Shown piece by piece: positions 44,362 through 56,975 of a DNA stretch of 64,000 nt. The stretch comes from Excoecaria cochinchinensis. Lineage: Eukaryota > Streptophyta > Magnoliopsida > Malpighiales > Euphorbiaceae. The translations under genes and the position numbers were made by a program. The notes beneath the pieces are model-generated. The model had not been told where the DNA came from. It searched no databases and was given only the letters and a program-made list of their open reading frames with translations. The stretch covers positions 1,364,001 to 1,428,000 of the forward strand of contig CANTUQ010000037.1 of the NCBI GenBank assembly GCA_947683425.1, in the 5' to 3' direction. The first letter of the stretch is position 1; each line of letters opens with the position of its first letter.

Positions 44362-45512
44362 TGTAGACACCGGGTCCTGAGTAGCCTTGATCAGGATTAC
44401 CCAATGATGAAATTAAGTGTGCCGATCTATAGGCAAAAGGAAGGAAAGTTGGAAGTGACGATTTTCTTGTCGATTTGTTGTTTTAAAATTAAATAAAAAT
44501 GTATTTCAAAAATATTTTTAAAGTATTTTAAAATTTATTTTGTGATGAAAAAAGTGAGTTTTTAAATTATTATATTTTATAGGAATTTTAAAAAAAAAAA
44601 ATTTTGCGCGAGTGTCGTGCTGCGGCAGCGCCTGGCGCGTAGGCGGGGCGCTCTCGCCCCCGCGCTGGGCGGCGCCAAGCGCCGCGTGCACGGCGTGCTC
44701 GCGCTCGCGGCGCGCTGACTGGCTGCCCGTCGCGCACGCCTGTGCGCGGGCAGCCCGTCGGGGCACCGCGCGCCCCTCCGCGCCCCTGTTCGTCCGTTTT
44801 GCCTATTTTGGCCTTTTTGGCCATAAATTCTTCATTTTAAATGCTTTTTAACTCTTTTTTTTTTGCAAAATTTAATTCAAAAAGCCTTCTATCTTCCAAC
44901 CCAATAAATTCAGTGGTTTTTTGTAGTTATGGAAATTAAATTAATTTAATTTCTTAATTAGAAAATCTGAATTTTAAGGGGAACAAAAAGAGTTTTTTGG
45001 GGAGAATTGTGGGGGATTTTCTTTGGAAAATATTTTTCTTCTTCTTTCTTCTTTCAAGCACAAATTCTCTCAATTTCTAAGAAAATTTCCAGCAATTCTT
45101 AAGGAAAAAAATAACAATTTTTGTTCTTGAGAATTTTCTTATTTTCAATTGACAATTTTTGCTTTGAGACAAAGAAATAAATTATTTGTTCTTGAGTAAA
45201 AATTCACTTTCAATATTTTATTTTCTAATTTTATTCCAACAATACAAGACAAGGAATTGGATCTTACATTCTCTTCATCAAGATAAATTTTGAGGGTAAA
45301 CATTCTTGGCTCAATTTCTTAGTTTAATTTTTAATTTGAATTTTTTTTTTTATTTCTAATTAACTAGTTAACATGTAAATTCTTTTAGTCTTAGTATTTT
45401 CTTCTTATTTCTTGTTTTTTACTTTTTATTTGACTAATTAACATGTAAATTCTCTTAGAACTATTTTATTATTTTTATTCAATTGTTCATATTGTTCATG
45501 TTGTTCATGTTG

Positions 45513-45572
<60 letters not shown>

Positions 45573-46962
45573 GTTTGATTCTTCATATTCTTTGTTATTA
45601 TTGTGTTATTATTATTATCATCATCATTAGTATTATTATTATTATCCTTATTCTTGTTTAATTTTATTATTACTATTATTATTTTATACTTTTATACATG
45701 CTGAATTTTATGTTTGTATTTTCTATTCATGTTTTTTGCATATTGAGTTTTATATTATTATTTTATGTTTGTTTATGCATGTTGGCTTTTATCAATATTA
45801 TTAATATGTTTTATGCATGCTGATTTTTATTATTTCTTTTGCTTTTTATGCATGATTGGATGTTATTGATGTTATTTCGTGTTTTTATGCATGTTAAATT
45901 TTATTAACATTATTTTATGTTTTTTATGCATGTTGATTTCATTAATTTGTTAAATTGCATATTTTTATTATGCCATTTTAATTGGCATGTCATATATGAT
46001 GCAATTTTGTTTGCCTTAATTTAATTATTTTCAAGTTATATGTTTAATTATTTTTATACTAACTTCATTTTATTTGTTTTTCTTTTATTTTTCAATACTT
46101 ATTTTTCATATGTGAGTTTTTGTCAAGTGGGAGCCCGTGGAGATTTGGAGATCCACTTGGGAGTTGTTTGTTATTTTTGTTGCTTTTTATTATTTTGGAT
46201 TAATTGATTATTATGTAATTTGTAATAATAAATTTATTTTCATGCAAGTTAATTAAGAAAATCACCAAAAATATTTCTATTATTGGATTTTATTTAATAA
46301 AAATGGGACCAATGTCCTAGATTTTTCATCTAAAGTAAATTATCACTTTAAAATTATTTTCTTAAATTATGCATGAGATGACCAACGTTCTCATTTTTAA
46401 TAAATAGCCTGATTTATGTATGACTTGCATTTTATTTACAAATGGGGGTTGTATTCCGCCCCCAGTTTTATTGTAATTTATTTTGCTTTCATTTACTTTA
46501 TTTATCGCTTTTATTATATGATTGATATGCGTTTAATTAAATTGCATTAAAATTGAATGAGAAAAGGCATGAAATACTAAATTCAAAACTCGATTATAAA
46601 CTTAACCAAGGAGTCCCGAACTTTCTCTGGTCTTTGGGCTCAAAGAGGCGAGAGGTTTACCCTCTAAGACACCTCTTGTGTCACGAGATTTGGTGTTAAT
46701 CCTAGGCTCCTTAGGGCGAGAGGTTCACCCTCCAAGACCCCTTTGGCTGGCCTAAAATGGATAATAAGTGCAGTCTTAGGCTCTCCGAGGCGAGAGAAAC
46801 TTTTCCAATGTTCTATTGGGTGACGACTCCATGAAACCTCCTTGTTGCCCAACATAGACGCACTTGCGATTTATTGCAAGCTGTCAACGGGCCCACAAAT
46901 GCCCTGATCGCCCTCAAGCGGGCGGTCCCATGGGCGACCGTGGGGATCCTGCGCGCGTCACA
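44362..46962 (+). repeat. Tat-1 3' LTR
   Basis: A 2,601 bp copy of 19180-21796. The GC-rich block (about 44600-44790) is longer than in the 5' LTR by several tens of bases. The (TTA)n run (about 45515-45572) is shorter, and the PBS-like motif near the end is mutated to GTGACGACTCC. Confidence 0.95.
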
Positions 46963-47215
46963 GTGAGTGAGCATCGGTAGCGCTCTCCGGTGTCCTTCCA
47001 ATGGGGACGTAGGGGGTGTTACAGTCATGGCCATGAATAAGAATGTTAAGGTCGTGAATTACTTGAGCATAAATTTTTAAAATCATTTTTTTACACATTA
47101 AAACCTTTTGGTGGATCTGACCACTCTTAGTTCCTTCGAACTTTTTTTCTCATTATGAGAACTATCATCACTAAGTATCATCTGAAATAGGAAGCTCCGA
47201 AACTTAATATCTATA

Positions 47216-47230
47216 GTAGCCCCTAACTTT
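47216..47230 (-). other. Tat-3 polypurine tract (minus strand)
   Basis: On the minus strand AAAGTTAGGGGCTAC directly precedes the mutated LTR start TATAGATATT. It corresponds to AAAATTGGGGGCAAC in Tat-1 and Tat-2. Confidence 0.7.
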
Positions 47231-47289
47231 GGAAAAGTGATCGTAGTGTGTAGTGAGGTTATCCAAAGCTCAAACAAAAGGAAGAGAAG

Positions 47290-47760
47290 CATACCTTTTT
47301 AAGGCGTCCACATCCAATTTTTTGAGGATTTTCCAAAAGTAATCTTTCTTTTAGGGTATGAATCAAAATGGAACTCTCTTGGTAGGTGATTAAGGTTTTC
47401 CAAAAGTACTCTCTCTTTTGGGGTAGGAATCCAAGTAGAACTCTCTTGGCTAGGGTCTGGGTATGTGCCATTCTAGGCATCCGTATCCATTATTTTGGAT
47501 GAAGCCTACATGCCATTCTAGGCATCTGCATCCATCATTCTATTTTAGGTTCTAAGAGCTATCTCTCTTTTGGTAAGAGGTCCAAGTGTAACTCTTTTGG
47601 CAGACATCTTTTATGATCTTTCAAGTAAAGAGATCATCTTCTAACCCAAGGATGATTTAAAATGATCAATAGATCATCATTGGAAGACTTCCGAGTAAAG
47701 GGTCATCTTCTAACTTCGTGATGATCCTAGAATCTCTTTGTTCATAACATCTACAATAAA
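47290..47760 (-). repeat. Degenerate repeats before the Tat-3 PPT
   Basis: Repeated blocks include TTTTCCAAAAGTA with CTCTCTTTTGGGGTA and GGAACTCTCTTGG (about 47330-47460), CATTCTAGGCATC (47472, 47513) and RGATCATCTTCTAAC (about 47630, 47700). This is the same relative position as the arrays of Tat-1 and Tat-2. Confidence 0.6.
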
Positions 47761-49812
47761 TTTGCTTAGTTAGTTTAGAATTCAATAATTGATGCTGGGA
47801 AGCTTACCTGTTTGCCCTCTGTAGAGGAGCGAGTGCAAGTGGTTGGTAGTAGTCGCGTGGCTACATCAAACATCTTCTTAGTTTTAAATCATAAGCTTGA
47901 AAAACTTATAAGCTTGCCCCCTACAATTGGTTGAGCTCGAGAGCTTGTAAAGTGATGGTCAGACGAGTGCACAGTTTGTTAAGATTTGAGGTTGTCTACT
48001 ATAAAGGTTAAAGGAAACATGCACATATGTAATACAGAGATGCAAGTGCATATATATTATGCTTATAGGTGTATGTTGTATGCATATGTCAAATAAGTGT
48101 AATTTGTGTAGCAAGCAAATATAATGCATGCATGTTGTAGGCAAGTATGATACATATATGTATTGAAAACAGACATGGAGTGTTTTGCAGACTAAAAATG
48201 CATATTACAAGTAGATATGGTGCATGTGTTGCATACATGTATGGTGCATATGTGTTCCAAGCAAGTAAGGACAACATGAATATATACATGTGCATTTCAA
48301 ATCAATTTTTTTGTGAACCCATGCTGTATGTCACCATCCTAAATCATTCATTAATGAGGATAATAATATCGAAAAATATCCCAACTATAGTCAACTCTTC
48401 ATAGAAGCGGCTTGTCAGTGTTTATTTGCTTTTTTCCTTACGTTTTTTTTTTTTGGCAAATTTTTGCCTAGATGGCCAGACTTACAGGTCTTTCCTTTAA
48501 CGAACTGCCCTAACTTTTGCCTGATGCATCCTTTTAGGTTTATTTCATACTAGTGGTCTATGTCAACTTTTGCTCAAACGGCCCCGAAGGGTTTTGCAAC
48601 CTAATGTATTTTCTTTATTTCAAAAAAGGCTAAGGTTGCTGACTTGTGGTTATAGAGTTAAGGCAAGAGGTGAGGCATTACAACATCTTATTTTTTTGCT
48701 TTTAGCCTTACTTTGGTCCTAAGATTTAAGCTAAAATATTGTCTACCTTCTTAATTCAATGAATGACCATGCTTAATCAAGTGTTCTAATGTAATAAAAT
48801 CTTTTTGGGCAACAATGATAATCAAGACATAGACACTAATGCATCAAACCTACTTTTCCATTTAATGTTAGCAAATGACATTACAACTGCATTTTGATTC
48901 TCCTATTATTAATCAACCCTTTAAGCTTTTCTTAATTGAACATTTTATCTCACCCTCTAATTGTTGCCTAGAATGCTTTTTTTTTTGGGTTTTTGCCCTA
49001 GCAAAGCACCTATTCTTACTTAGGCCGCCTTTTGTGGGTTTTCAGCTTATGAGGCTTTTTTTCTCTTCTTTTCCTCCTTTGGAGTGTTATTCAATTTATG
49101 AGCATTTATTTCATCCTCTGAACTAGCTTTTATTATTGATTAAGAAAATAGTAATTTCTTCATGTTGACTTAAACTCCTTAGGTCAAGTGTACTGGATTT
49201 GATTGGCTTGTAAGGAAGCCTCTTACTCTCAGCTGAGGATCTTTTACTTAGATGATTTAATGGTGGTGATGAGTTTCTTCCATCTTGCACGTACTTTGGG
49301 ATTCTAGCTTCCGAAGTGAATTGCTTTTATTGAAGTTATAGCTAATATGTGAAACAATTGCTTCTAATCAAACTCTACTTGTCACAACTGTCTTGATCTG
49401 TAACTTTTCATTCCATTCCTCCGTCATTATTATTTTTTTCTTTTTTTTTAAGTTTTTTTTTTTTCTGAAACTCCTCATATGATTTCTTTCAAGATTCTTT
49501 ATATCAGAATGGACTATTAATTTTTTCCCCTAGTCTCTATTGAATAATCATGCTTGAACTTCTTAAGAAAGCTGACTAGTTGTGATATGCCATGTACTTG
49601 CACTGGTTGGAAATAGTTGAGTTGGCTTCTACTGGGTTTCCATTCATGCTCTCATGCTACTGGAGCAATTCTTGAACTTAGATCTCTCTATTCTGCTAAG
49701 TCATTTGCTTTGCCCTCTTTTTTTGAAAGATTATGCCTTCATGCATTTCTTGTCATTTGGACACTTTTGATTCTTAGCATCTTGTAAAGTTGATGAATCC
49801 TGTGAAGACTCC

Positions 49813-49850
<38 letters not shown>

Positions 49851-50089
49851 CTTAAATTATTTCTTCAGGAGTTATAACCGATGCATACACAACGTCATTA
49901 TAGTGCTAAGATTAAGTAGAATGATGGTTATTGAATTGATGTCAAATTTATACCTCAATTATCATTATGCATGATGCAATAAGATGAGATGCAACAAGAT
50001 GAGCAAAATCATTCATTTTATTAGAGAAGGCAGAAAATATTGTTTAATAATCCAAAGAATATTAAATGAAAATTAAAGATATGAAAGTA
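47761..50089 (-). pseudogene. Tat-3 internal region, 3' part
   Basis: Mostly non-coding. On the minus strand it has a GAGCAAAAGTTGACA-like block and GGCAAAAGTTAGGGCAG (about 48500-48580), similar to the 3' UTR block of Tat-1, and a trace of the pol linker (VITPEE, near 49860-49890) next to a (TTA)n run (49812-49850). 47960-48300 is TATG-rich low-complexity DNA. RT and integrase are absent. Confidence 0.55.
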
Positions 50090-50420
50090 TCATTCTCATC
50101 TCCTTTGCACACCGCTCACTTCAGTTGTTTCTCAGGATCTTTGATTCGTCCCTCGTCAATGAGATCCTGAATGCTATTCTTGATTGTGCCACAATCTTCA
50201 GTGTGGTGACCTGTGCATTGGTGGTATTCACAATACAAATGAGTTTTGTGCCATGATAAATTCATATTTCAGGTTGTCCTGCTTACCAGCGGTTGCAACA
50301 ATCCTCCTTTTTGTAGTTTCTTAAAGTACCCTAAATTAGAGTAATGCCTCTCACGTTTATTATCCCTTTTATCTTTTGAGAGTACCTAATGTGATTTGGG
50401 TCTTTGTTGGAGAAGGCATG
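50090..50420 (-). pseudogene. Tat-3 gag C-terminal remnant
   Basis: The minus strand encodes YCEYHQCTGHHTEDCGTIKN followed by SIQDLIDEGRIKDPEKQ, a clear C-x2-H-x4-H-x4-C knuckle with the conserved DLIDxGxIxDPEK tail. Upstream, HYSNLGYFKKLQKGGLLQPL matches the YYSDLGRSLSW...LLQPLP region. Stops separate the two. No capsid core was found further upstream (50.4-51.5 kb), so this element too seems to lack it. Confidence 0.8.
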
Positions 50421-52005
50421 GAGGCCAGTATAGCAGGTATTGTTAGTGTGGCTGTATTACTAGATTTAAAATCAAAAATTACAACCAACATACTTTAGTG
50501 GAAGGCAATGAGTGTATCCTGGATTTCTTATGGAAAGTGGCAAGGACTCGAGCAATTAGTATGTGACTGGTGTTTCTTTATGGCTAACTACATAATAGGA
50601 TGGTGTAATAGCAATGTGTGGTGTTTGAATTAAGGAAGAGGTTAAGATTTTGCGTTAGAAAACATCTAATGCGTCATTGAGCTCTTCAGGAGTGAGAGTA
50701 GTAGCATCCTCTAGATTTTACACGTTGTCCTTGGAAGAGTTTGCTGAATGATGGGATGCGTTTTCTATGGATGTAGCTTCGACAACTGATCTAAGATGGC
50801 TTTCAAAATAAAGTGTCAGTATGATGCACGACCTAAATAGTTCCTACATATGTGTGTGTGACGTATGTACATGACTCAACAATGCAAAGTCGTGAAGTGT
50901 GACTACAAGCATGATGTGTATCATATAAAGGCGTGTGCAACCTTAGCATGTAAGTGTAAAATGCAATGCCTAGAGTGGATAATACATATATACATATGAT
51001 ATATAATTCATGTATACACAAAACATAAGATGGGTGGCTAAAGTGTAGAGTGCATGCATAATCCAAGCGTGGGTAAGATATACATATAGGAAGCACCTAG
51101 TTTATATATGAGCAAAACCTAGGATGTGTGGTGCAATACCGTTTACATGATGCATGGATATTTATATGATGCAAAGTTTAAAACTACATGATGTATATTT
51201 ACATGGCTAGATATGATGTATGCTCAGATGATATAATAGAAGATGCATGTTCACAAGGTATAAATGATGATTGCATATACATACATGATTCAAGAATATA
51301 ATATGTGTGCAGCACAGACAAACACATACAAGTATCCTTCTTACTTTATTTCCCCCACACACGTGGTAAGTCCATTCTTCCTTAGGTGAACTTATCCATG
51401 AGTCAACAGGGAACCAATCGATTTGTGTAATGGACGGCAAAAAAAATGGCATTATAATAACTATATTTAAAGCACATTCAAGATTTTGGGCCATATTTAT
51501 GAGGTTTACTTAATTAAATCAAAATACATAACTAACCCATCGCATGAGTTTTGACAATCATGATACTCAAAATAGGAAACTAATTCAACATATGAATTTC
51601 AACGGTATTTTGACAGCTTTTCAGAGTGAGACCTTGCACTTGATCCGATAAGCGAATCGGATAAGAATATTATAACTTATTCTATAATCCATAAATATAT
51701 AAATAGTAAAATTTCTTTTATATTAGGATTGCAAATTTGTTACTATACAGTTTTGTTAAAATTTTGGCAAAATCCCTACATAATATTGCCTATCCTCTTG
51801 CAAATAAAAATTATTTTTACACTTTTAAAATCACATATTTTGTCCAAAACTGCTAAACAAACTCCAACACAAAATTTTTTCATTCTTCATTATATATATC
51901 AAACCATACATTTCCAATCAATTCACATATCTATTAACACTCAATAGTTTATCTTAACTTATCTTAAATGTATAAATATATAAACCGCAATATTATACGT
52001 ATCTG
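50421..52005. other. Unassigned AT-rich sequence in Tat-3
   Basis: 50820-51300 is rich in ATACATATATG/ACATGATGCA motifs; the rest has no coding signal that I recognise. The boundary with LTR-E is not clear. Confidence 0.35.
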
Positions 52006-55000
52006 TAGCATAATTGGCTTTTTTAATAATTAATTACATCAAATTACAAGATCTCCTGCTTAATCAACATTAAAATATGATAAACTAATAAAAATATTAC
52101 AACTATTTGATACAAACTCCTATTACAATAATACTTCAAGCTATCAATCAAGTGTACATGCCATGCCAAGATAGAAAAGCATAACAAGAGAGCATTCCCG
52201 CCCAAACTTTGATATAACTCCAGATATCAGCAGATTTGTCGAACTATTCCTCCGGCCTCAAGGAAACTTTCTTTTTACCTACGCTGGGAAATAACCACAC
52301 GCCAGGTTAGAAACTTAGTGGTGACTACCAAATTTATTTTTCCGATAATAAATCATAGAATATATACATAAAACTCAAACATATATATACATGATCATAA
52401 TCTCATATAAAGATCACCAATTTCTACCTCATAGTGCACACACAACATATTACAAAATACATTTCACATGCTATACTCAACCCTTCATTTAGTATGCATA
52501 ATTATCCAATTCAGTCCATTTTATATCAAACGACTTAAATAAACAATGTTTTTCACAGTTAGTATGTTGCAGATAATTATCCATTTAATCCCATATAATT
52601 ATACATTAACTCAATATGAGTATACAAAGCATTTAAATATTCATATGCACTCCACGAATCATTTAATTTCAGACAATATGCAACAATTAAGTTACTAAAA
52701 TATATGCACGTTCTTTACACTTATTTGCAACCATTCAATTCTTGTGTGTACATAAAATCATTTCTATTATGCCATTAATTTTGCAAGATCATTTACAATT
52801 ATCATATATTTAACTAAGATTTTTATTGACCAAAGTAATTCGAAGGAATATACCGAAATGGATACGCGGGACTAAGGCCTTTTAGGTTTAATGGATTGAA
52901 GTGGTCAATACCGAGCACTGCACTTCAATCTTTTTCTGCAGGTTCTCATTAACCTACAGTACAGATCGTCATTAACCAAACACACCAATTGAATTTCCAT
53001 AACACACCACCCAACACTCGTAATGAATTTTCATCCCTTTGGCCGACCAATTGTATCCTACCCATGATTCCTACCATTTATTATGGACAACAATAATATT
53101 TTTACTCATACTATAATGTTTTAAATATTTTACACATATATAATCGCATAATTAAATCCCAAATCATAATTCCATTTTCTATCTTATGTCATAATATTGC
53201 TTTACTTTATCATTTTCCAATCTTAATTTCTCATTGGGTATATCATCAGTCACCTTGTCCAGGTAATAAACATAATTTCATAATCATACTTGCTTTTAAA
53301 TAGCATGGATATTTGAACAATTGATCATACATGTATTACATATCTCTTCAATTAATATTCATTCAATTATCATGATCCATTTTATATGCATCCATTAAAG
53401 TTTTCATTTCTAAACCACCCATTAGCTTCTTTTCAGGTATTAAGAATAAATATTTGAACAATTGATCATACATGTATTACAGATCTCTTAATTTAATATT
53501 CATTCAATTATCATGATTCATTTTATATGCATCCATTAAAGTTTTCATTTCTAAACCACCCATTAGCTTCTTTTCAGGTATTAAGAATAAATATCAAAGA
53601 ATCATATGGCATATAATAGTGATATCACATTAACTTACTTTACTGCCAGGACCGTAAATAGTAAACGAATTCCTTTTGTAGTGAAACACGAATTCAATAA
53701 ATCCACCATAATTATTTCGCATAACTGAAATAGTAATTCACCAAAGTTACATTTTTAAATGAACAACGCAAACTTTCTCAATCAAGTAAGAGCAAACTAA
53801 AAATTTCAGTTCTAATTATCACTGTCTTACGTGTGTAAATGTTCTACTACGCCAAGCATTTCAAATAACATGTATTTAGCAATTGTACAATTATAAGACA
53901 ATCCAATTCTTCATTATATTTTCATGAATTATTTTTATTAGTTTACTTTCCAACAATCTAACTGCCTTACTTTAAATTAACATAAATGAATTATTCCAAG
54001 ATCAAGACTCAAATAAAATATTAACGGTAGCGCCCTTGATTCCCTATAATATATTTTTTTTTCAATTTTCTTGGAGCCAAACTCACACACTAAAAGCCCC
54101 CTTCAAGTAGCAATTCAAATATTCCAGCAAGTTCAAGTTCTAATAACAAGTATTAATACATAAAAAATTTTAAGATTTGCCCTACTAAACATATTTTACT
54201 TTAAGAAATACACACATAATAGAATTAAGCATTTCCCTAACTTGAGTATTTTCCTATAAAAAATAAGGAAAGATAATTTTGGTAGTACACATACCAGTTA
54301 AAGGTCGATATTTTGCAAAATTTTAGCTCATTTCTATCGAGACTTATCCATTTTCACCGGTCACTGAAGCTTTGCCGGAGATACACTGTTACTACCAACG
54401 TGAAGCTCCGAGCATCAGGGACCTACTGCCAGTGGTCACGTGCCCAAACACCTTGTCATTTGACCAGAATCGGAGTAGGAACATCTCGTTTCCTAGTTCC
54501 TATCTCCCAGTTGTCGATGAGTGGGATGAAACTGAGGACATCAGAAGGTTCATCTCTCCTTCAGGAGCTCGTCGGTGTGGTCCGTGTCTCCATCCATACT
54601 AGAGCTTACCGGAATATGAAAATGAAATTTTTAGATATAAGAGAGAGAAAAATAAAAGAAAATACAGGATGAAGAAGACGATGGGGATGGCGGAGCAAAA
54701 TAAAGGTGGCGAAGGAGGCCAACATTCTTGGCCGAATTTTGGAACCGATGATCTCTCTCTCTCTCCCCGATCTCCTATCTTTGATCTCCGATCTGTCCCT
54801 CCCTCCTCTTTTTTCTTTTCTCTCTCCGATCTCTAATCTCCCCATCCCTTCTCTTCTTTTCTTTTCTTTTTTGGTTTCCTTTTCCTCCTCTTTCTTCTCA
54901 ATTTTTTTATTCTTTCTTTTTTTTTTTAATTGGTTGGTTAGTTGTGGCTAGAATTCACTTTGATTTTTTTTTTTAAAAAAAAAATCACTTATATCTCCCT

Positions 55001-55268
55001 TCATAAACTTTTATATATTTAATGATATTAGATAATTCTTAATCCCTAACAACAGACCATTATAAATTTTTATCATTAAATCTCCTGATTTAATTTAATA
55101 GTCATAATTGTCATTAATCCAACTTAATCACCTTAGTTAACTTCATTTATGACTTAATTATTTAATCAAAATCGACAATTAACTATTCTCGGATGAAAAA
55201 TTGACTTTTGATAAATTTTTGATTTACCGAGTTATTATTTACAATACCAAAATTTTTAGGGCATTACC
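52006..55268 (-). mobile_element. Minus-strand Tekay/Del-like solo LTR (LTR-E), approximate ends
   Basis: On the minus strand it starts near 55268 with a degenerate TGTAACGCCC-like sequence (GGTAATGCCC) and contains the CCACTAAG...GCGT(A/G)AGGT-type 3' block near 52275-52325. It interrupts the Tat-3 leader and so is inserted in it. No internal region is seen. The left end is a guess and I found no TSD. CT-rich DNA at 54740-54930 lies within it. Confidence 0.5.
53311..53594. repeat. 141 bp direct tandem duplication in LTR-E
   Basis: Two adjacent copies (53311-53451 and 53452-53592) start ATTTGAACAATTGATCATAC and end TTAAGAATAAAT, with only a few differences. A single local duplication. Confidence 0.9.
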
Positions 55269-55269
55269 T

Positions 55270-55611
55270 AACTAGTCATTACATGGGATTTGGTATAGTC
55301 TTACAAGCTTATGGTCATCCAAACATTATCCCTCCACAAGGGGTCCATCTCATCAAGAGAATACCAACCAATTGGTTCATCATCTTGTACACCCTAAAGG
55401 CACAAGGCTTGGAATGTTGATTATCAACTCTAACATACCCTCAAATTGAATAAAGATTGGTTTGTGCTACAAGATGCCACTAAGGTAATAAGGACGGTTA
55501 ATCTTTTCCAAGGCCGTAGCATGTAATGATATTTTCGAGAATAGATAAATCTAATAACTTAAAGGTTTAATTCAATATTAATTTAGGGCACTTTTAGAGC
55601 AAAGTTTTTGG
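55270..55611 (-). other. Tat-3 leader between PBS and LTR-E
   Basis: Its inverse resembles the leader of Tat-1 and Tat-2; the plus strand has ACAAGGCTTGG...TGATTATC and GGTCCATCTCATCA where the Tat-2 complement has ACAAGGCTTGGGCTGGTGATTATC. It confirms the minus orientation. Confidence 0.6.
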
Positions 55612-55629
55612 TCTCCAATAGAGACTCCA
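55612..55629 (-). other. Tat-3 decayed primer binding site
   Basis: TCTCCAATAGAGACTCCA on the plus strand is the complement of a mutated TGGCGACTCCGCTGGGGA. It lies one base from the LTR end (55631), the same spacing as in Tat-1 and Tat-2. Confidence 0.7.
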
Positions 55630-56051
55630 TTGTTTACACCACGTATATTCAATTCATTTTACTTTGAAACAATAGAAAAACTCAACCCAATTAGCATATC
55701 CTTAAGAAAAGGAATATTGAGAAATCTTATCTTGTTTCTAATAAGATAAAAAGAATAATTGCAATAACTAGGCAACTACAAGATAGATTTAGGAGTCGCT
55801 ACCTAATCATATTGGAAAAAACCTCATGGAGCCAAACTAAATATATGTTTAGAACTCTACTTCTATTTATGCCCCCATCAAATTAGATGGAATCGATTCA
55901 AATTATTAGATTTATCCCCTCTCTCTCACACGATATACACATGGCAGTATATCACAAGAGGCATATACAAAAGTGGTAAAATACATAAAATATAAACATC
56001 CATGAGGCATGATGACCTTTATACACAAAAAGAACTTTATGCAATATACAT

Positions 56052-56975
56052 TAGGGGTGTGCAAGAACCGACCCGACCCGACCCGAAGAACCCGACGGAC
56101 CCGAAAATGCAATTCGGGTAGGGTTGTTAGGGTTGTGCGGGTCGGGTCGGTTCTTTAAAAACATGATAGTTCGGGTCGGGTTAAAACCTTCAAAACCCGA
56201 ACCCGACCGAAGAGGGTATATAAACCCTTTTTAATTTTTTCCTTTCTCCAATTGCCCCTCCCACTCTCTGCCTCCCCCTCCCTCTCTCTCTCTCTCCATT
56301 CACGATCTCACGATCATCTGCCCCTCTCTCTTCAGCTCTCAGCCCCTCACCAGACACCACCCACCCCCGATCTCACCTTCTCCCTCTGGGCTCTGTCTTT
56401 TCCGCCGTCACTGATGATCGTCTTCTCCGCCGTCGCTGATGATCCGGATCTGGCTCCGGTTCCCTTTCTCTCTCTCTAGTCTCCCCTCTTCTCCTTCATC
56501 TGTCTTCTTCTTCAAACTTCATTTTCTTCTCTAAGATTTGATTTCTCCTTCTTCGTTCTCGTCTTTTTCTTCTTCGAGTTTCAGTTTCTTTCCCTTAGAA
56601 TCTCAGATCTTCTTTCTTCTCCGTTTTCGTGTTCTTCTTTTCCTCAAATCTAAATCTGATTTCATGTTTTTTTTTTATGGATTTGTGTTTGATTTTGATG
56701 TATGTATATTTGTTGTGATAGATTTGTGTGTATTTGATAGATTTGTGTTGGATCTGTTATTTGTTTTGTTGAAAAATCAGAGAGATGGAGAGAGATCTGA
56801 GACGAGAATGATGAGAGGCAGAGAGGGAATGGGAGATCGGGTTAATCGGTTCGGGACCCGAAAATTATCGGGTTAAGCGATTCGGGGCCCTAATGATATA
56901 TAGGGTCGGTTCGGTTTAGGTTATAGGGTGTATTTCATTTTCGGGTTGACCCGAACCCGACCGATGCACAGCCTT
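56052..56975. mobile_element. hAT-like non-autonomous element
   Basis: It starts TAGGGGTGTGCA and ends TGCACAGCCTT(A), with an 8 bp TSD ATATACAT / ATATGCAT (56044-56051 and 56976-56983, one mismatch). The empty site is visible in the other Tat-3 LTR near 3300. Both ends are packed with CCGACCCG / CGGGTCGG repeats. Inside are a TATA-like TATATAAA (56217-56224) and CT-rich DNA that looks like a plant promoter and 5' UTR. No transposase is encoded. Confidence 0.85.
56217..56224 (+). promoter_or_regulatory. TATA-like box in the hAT-like element
   Basis: TATATAAA followed about 30-60 bp later by a long CT-rich stretch typical of plant 5' UTRs. The promoter may be captured from a host gene; activity is unproven. 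Confidence 0.4.

Larger units (their letters stand above)
19180..46962 (+). mobile_element. Tat-1: full-length Tat-lineage Ty3/gypsy retrotransposon, degenerate
   Basis: It is bounded by LTRs of 2.6 kb with a perfect TSD GTGAG (19175-19179 and 46963-46967). Without the nested Tat-2 and its extra TSD copy it is about 14.3 kb. Order: LTR, tRNA-Arg-type PBS, leader, gag, protease, RT, RNase H, a second (archaeal-type) RNase H, integrase, 3' UTR with repeats, PPT, LTR. Two RNase H domains in this order are the hallmark of the plant Tat lineage (Ogre, Retand and relatives). There is no chromodomain after integrase. Many in-frame stops and several frameshifts mean that it cannot make a working polyprotein. 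Confidence 0.95.
15505..47023 (+). mobile_element. Solo LTR, Tekay/Del-like, split by Tat-1 (LTR-D)
   Basis: The left part is 15505-19179, starting TGTCACACCCCC. The right part is 46968-47023, ending GGGGGTGTTACA. The 5 bp TSD GTCAT flanks it (15500-15504 and 47024-47028) although the two ends are 31.5 kb apart, which proves the nested order. Its own length is about 3.73 kb. It shares GGCATGCC...CTGCAGCC (17477-17506) and the stem-loop CTAAGCGTTTATCGCTTAG (18734-18752), followed by CACGG and GTGCAGGT, with LTR-B and LTR-C. No internal region is present, so it was already a solo LTR. Confidence 0.9.
2868..47215 (-). mobile_element. Tat-3 3' LTR, split by foldback, CACTA-1 and LTR-D
   Basis: The pieces about 2868-3480, 4962-5608, 14977-15504 and 47024-47215 align in order with 55631-58007. 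Examples are 2940-3260 with 55700-56030, 3300-3460 with 56985-57150, 5540-5608 with 57190-57255, 14990-15250 with 57290-57540, and 47090-47210 with 57890-58003. Without insertions the LTR would be about 2 kb. The 3' terminus is mutated (TATAGATATT where TGTAGACACT is expected on the minus strand). The upstream minus-strand purine tract AAAGTTAGGGGCTAC matches the PPT position of Tat-1 and Tat-2. Confidence 0.75.

Noticed and set aside
44518..44851. Arg/Ala-rich ORFs in the 3' LTR of Tat-1
   Set aside because: Same cause as in Tat-2: a GC-rich block in the LTR with overlapping open frames.
56538..56876. 112-residue ORF in the hAT-like element
   Set aside because: It is Phe/Ser-rich translation of a T-rich leader and matches no transposase.
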